A DNA stretch of 7,955 bases from JBGLNJ01 sp964353405 (GTDB lineage: Bacteria > Chloroflexota > Anaerolineae > Fen-1058): contig CAYGWJ010000214.1 of the NCBI GenBank assembly GCA_964353405.1, positions 1-7,955 of the forward strand, written 5' to 3'. Under the pieces are notes generated by a model. The model made no database searches, was not told the origin of the DNA, and worked only from the letters and a program-made list of their open reading frames with translations. The position numbers and the translations under genes are program-made. This document shows, in pieces, positions 6,012-7,955 of this stretch (position 1 is the first letter of the stretch; the number at the start of each line of letters is the position of its first letter).

Positions 6012-7034
6012 ATGGAAAACACAATAGCAACTACTGGTTCAAAACAGCCGGCCCATCCGGGGTCTTTCACCTATCCCATTGATTCGAGTCCTGCTGCAAA
6101 GCGGGCATACCGGAACCGGAGTATAGGCAACCTGTTGAGAATGGGTCACTGCGCCCCAACCGTGATGCAAACCGTACTGGATTCTGCGCATATCGAACAG
6201 GAATGGCTGGTCAAGCTTACAGCGGGTATGCCGGGAGGTATCGCCAACACAGGCTTTGAATGCGGCGGTGTCACCTCACCTTTGGTGCTCTTGGGCCTCC
6301 GCTACGGGCTTGACCACGTAGTTCAAGGGTTGCCTCTAATTTTCTACAAGGGGTGTGACCTTTGCAACCGATTTTCGAACTGCCACAAAACCCTCATGTG
6401 CGGGGAGATCCGCGGCCAAGACCGCTTGCCATTACGGTGCATCCCAGTCATTCAACATTCGCCTGAGCTGCTTGTGGAAGCCACTGCCAGTGACAGCACC
6501 GGCGCCATTCCGGAAGTGAAAAGGGAGGCGTACGGTCGTTTGTACGCCCACCTGGCTGAAAAAAGATTTCATTGTTCCCAACAAGTGCTCAAGAATTTGG
6601 ACGGCATGATACCCGTCAGCCAGGAGCTGTTGGATGCAACCTCAGGATTTCTGGGCGGGACATTGTTCCTGGGTAGAACCTGCAGTGCGTTTACTGCAGG
6701 TGTAATGGCGGTTGGCTTGAAGACCGGCGAGATAGAAAACAGCCCCCCGCGGGTGATACGAATGATCGCCATGATGGCCTTCGGCGGGAATGCCTTGGGT
6801 GACAGCATAAACAAATTCAACAAACCGATGAACACCGGCTACCGGATTTCGAGGTGGTTTAGAAAAGAATTCGGCAGCACCCAGTGCCAGGAGATCACAC
6901 AATGCGATTTTTCTTCTACAGATGGAGTCGGTAAATATATCGAAAGCGGTTGTGTCACCCGGTGCAGGACGATCGCCGAAAAGGTTGCGGAAAGAGTTCA
7001 AAAAGCTCTCAAAAGCGGTGAAAGAAGAGGATAG
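6012..7034 (+). CDS. C_GCAxxG_C_C family redox protein with two tandem domains
   Basis: This is a cysteine-rich protein of 340 aa, with ribosome binding site CGGAGG (6002-6007) before ATG 6012. It contains two copies of the C_GCAxxG_C_C type module, a putative redox-active domain also found in split-Soret cytochromes. Module 1 has C47, then GMPGGIANTGFEC84GG, then C115xxC118, C124, C130 and C143. Module 2 has C188, then GFLGGTLFLGRTC224SAFTAG with VMAVGL, then C292, C298, C314 and C318. Usual modules carry GCG or CGA after the glycine block; here these are ECGG and TCSA, so the signature is diverged but the cysteine spacing is kept. No signal peptide or CxxCH haem motif is seen, so it is probably cytoplasmic and may bind metal or a cluster. 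The natural substrate is unknown. The protein begins its own unit behind a promoter and has no cassette features. Confidence 0.82.
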   Translation: MENTIATTGSKQPAHPGSFTYPIDSSPAAKRAYRNRSIGNLLRMGHCAPTVMQTVLDSAHIEQEWLVKLTAGMPGGIANTGFECGGVTSPLVLLGLRYGLDHVVQGLPLIFYKGCDLCNRFSNCHKTLMCGEIRGQDRLPLRCIPVIQHSPELLVEATASDSTGAIPEVKREAYGRLYAHLAEKRFHCSQQVLKNLDGMIPVSQELLDATSGFLGGTLFLGRTCSAFTAGVMAVGLKTGEIENSPPRVIRMIAMMAFGGNALGDSINKFNKPMNTGYRISRWFRKEFGSTQCQEITQCDFSSTDGVGKYIESGCVTRCRTIAEKVAERVQKALKSGERRG

Positions 7035-7051
7035 AAATGAAATCCATAGAG

Positions 7052-7069
7052 CTAGCAGCCTGTCGGAGA
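7052..7069 (+). repeat. 18-bp direct repeat, copy 1
   Basis: CTAGCAGCCTGTCGGAGA is identical to 7812-7829, and both copies have the same orientation. It begins with the palindrome CTAG. It looks like the end of an insertion sequence; no inverted partner is present in the window. Confidence 0.7.
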
Positions 7070-7118
7070 ACCGTTGTAGCATAGGGCCTTGTGCCCGTCG
7101 CTATTACGCCCACGAGGG

Positions 7119-7255
7119 ATTCTGTAGGTTTTCTCGCTCAGGTGGGTGGACTCCCCGACTTGTCGGGGCAATTCCAGCCTCAAGTGGGGACAGCCGAACA
7201 AGTTAGACCCTCCTGTGGGGCGCTGTCCCTGCGATTTCGAGTTTTCCTACAGAAT
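7119..7255 (+). mobile_element. 137-bp MITE-like element with 8-bp target duplication
   Basis: The terminal inverted repeats are ATTCTGTAGG (7119-7128) and CCTACAGAAT (7246-7255), followed inward by a second matching block CTCG. Direct repeats CACGAGGG flank the element at 7111-7118 and 7256-7263, a textbook 8-bp target duplication. The interior holds a hairpin CCCCGAC/GTCGGGG (7153-7168) and GGGACAGC/GCTGTCCC (7187-7194, 7222-7229). It has no coding capacity and would depend on a transposase elsewhere. The family is not assigned. Confidence 0.75.
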
Positions 7256-7312
7256 CACGAGGGGCTAAACTACACCTCTCACGCGCCATGAGGGAGAGAG
7301 GGTGGGCGCTTC

Positions 7313-7425
7313 ACTAGTGGTTTGTCAAGGATCATTTTAGGGGTGCGCCCAGCTTGAAAACCCTGTATTTGCAAGGCTTTTCGGTTCTCTCCCACAGGGA
7401 AAATGAAGTTTGACAAACCACTAGT
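7313..7425 (+). mobile_element. 113-bp MITE-like element with 16-bp terminal inverted repeats
   Basis: ACTAGTGGTTTGTCAA (7313-7328) is perfectly inverted at 7410-7425, and after a 3-nt mismatch TCATTTT/AAAATGA (7332-7338, 7400-7406) extends the match. The TA/CTAG at each tip fits elements that target TA, such as the IS630/Tc1-like group; this assignment is an inference. It is noncoding, but its right end includes the start codon of the following gene. Confidence 0.75.
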
Positions 7426-7815
7426 ATCCGTAACGTTCGTCGTGCGCGACTATGACGAGGCCATTCAGTACTTTACCGAGCTGCTGGGCTTCGCGCTGCT
7501 CGAGGACACTCCATTGGGCGACGGAAAGCGGTGGGTGCGCTCGCCCCCGATGGGTCCCCGGGGTTGAGCCTTCTCCTGGCCCGCGCGGACACGCCTGACC
7601 AGGAACAGGCCGTGGGCAACCAGACCGGCGGTCGTGTGGGTTTCTTTCTGCACACCGACAACTTTGCGGCGGCGCATAGGGCCATGGCGAGCCGCGGCGT
7701 CAAGTTTCTCGAGGAGCCCCGATCAGAGGCATACGGAGTTGTCGCCGTCTTCACGGACCTCTATGGCAACAAGTGGGACCTAATCCAGCCGGTCGCTACC
7801 AGTAGGGCTTCCTAG
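7403..7815 (+). pseudogene. Glyoxalase/bleomycin-resistance (VOC) family gene with a frameshift
   Basis: The gene encodes a vicinal-oxygen-chelate fold protein that would be 137 aa if intact. The first part, from ATG 7403, reads MKFDKPLVSVTFVVRDYDEA and YFTELLGFALLEDTPLGDG up to KRWV, then runs into a TGA at 7565-7567. The second part, in the next frame (to TAG 7813-7815), continues ALAPDGSPGLSLLLARA, then TGGRVGFFLHTDNF, GVKFLEEPR and YGNKWDLIQPV. One base is missing near 7535-7540; restoring it gives a continuous protein. The conserved last-strand block FTDLYGNKWDL is typical of this family. It may be a real pseudogene or a sequencing error. Codons 1-8 lie in the MITE, so the native N-terminus has been replaced or extended. 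Its stop TAG lies in the 18-bp repeat. Weak ribosome binding site AGGG. Confidence 0.8.
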
Positions 7816-7829
7816 CAGCCTGTCGGAGA
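7812..7829 (+). repeat. 18-bp direct repeat, copy 2
   Basis: CTAGCAGCCTGTCGGAGA, as at 7052-7069, 760 bp away. The first bases provide the stop codon of the glyoxalase gene. Confidence 0.7.
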
Positions 7830-7872
7830 GACGTAGTTTCAGACTCCAAGCAAAAGCGACATTTGAACTGCT

Positions 7873-7950
7873 GGTGTGACAAAATCTCGGCTGGCAAGAG
7901 GCAAAAACAGCTTGGATTTAGAACACATGGTCTAGAGATTTTGTCACACC
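7873..7950 (+). mobile_element. 78-bp inverted-repeat element at the window edge
   Basis: GGTGTGACAAAATCTC (7873-7888) is perfectly inverted as GAGATTTTGTCACACC (7935-7950), around a 46-bp interior without coding capacity. It could be a MITE, the end of an insertion sequence, or a large hairpin. No clear target duplication is seen in the few bases left on the right. Confidence 0.6.
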
Positions 7951-7955
7951 TAACG

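Noticed and set aside
7153..7168. CCCCGAC/GTCGGGG hairpin as a transcription terminator
   Set aside because: No T-run follows, and it lies inside the 137-bp MITE-like element where it is better explained as internal structure.
7052..7829. The two 18-bp direct repeats as the start of a CRISPR array
   Set aside because: There are only two copies, 760 bp apart, with gene and element content between them and no cas genes.

Overview
The window looks like accessory DNA from a bacterial genome, with no rRNA, tRNA or core gene in it. It carries single unrelated genes, mostly for small membrane proteins, separated by recombination sites and remnants of mobile elements. The gene types, integron-style attC sites and a dispersed repeat of the 'TTCGCTCAGGAC' kind fit Chloroflexota (Anaerolineae-like) genomes or metagenome bins. 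That placement is an inference and is only moderately secure. The first gene is visibly more A+T rich than its G+C-rich neighbours, as expected for genes of mixed origin.

Left part (1-1669): a DUF4256 protein, a short orphan coding remnant, and a CPBP-family (Rce1/Abi-like) intramembrane protease with all its catalytic motifs.

Middle part (1731-5235): an integron cassette. A complete attC site (1731-1859) precedes a DUF4386 membrane protein (2016-2744). The attC that closes this cassette is split by a 2315-nt group II intron on the minus strand (2818-5132). Removing the intron joins GCCTA to ACAAGC and restores a perfect R'' box that pairs with GTTAGGC at 5229-5235. The intron has a clear domain V, a domain VI with bulged branch-point A, a GTGCG 5' end and an AC 3' end. 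It encodes a reverse transcriptase/maturase with an HNH endonuclease. That is unexpected, because the known attC-targeting introns (group IIC-attC) encode class C proteins without an endonuclease domain. The maturase gene has itself been hit by a 25-nt dispersed repeat that shifts its frame near the N-terminus. No integrase gene is visible, so this is either part of a larger integron or an integrase-less attC cluster.

Right part (5236-7955): a four-helix membrane protein of unknown function behind the second attC; then a two-domain C_GCAxxG_C_C-type cysteine-rich redox protein with its own promoter; then a patchwork of small elements. This patchwork holds a 137-bp MITE-like element with 8-bp target duplications, a 113-bp MITE-like element whose right end supplies the start codon of a frameshifted glyoxalase-like gene, an 18-bp direct repeat on both sides of the block, and a 78-bp inverted-repeat element at the window edge.

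The genes do not form one pathway. The unifying theme is gene capture and layered insertion: cassette, intron in the cassette's attC, repeat in the intron's gene, and MITEs next to a decaying gene.
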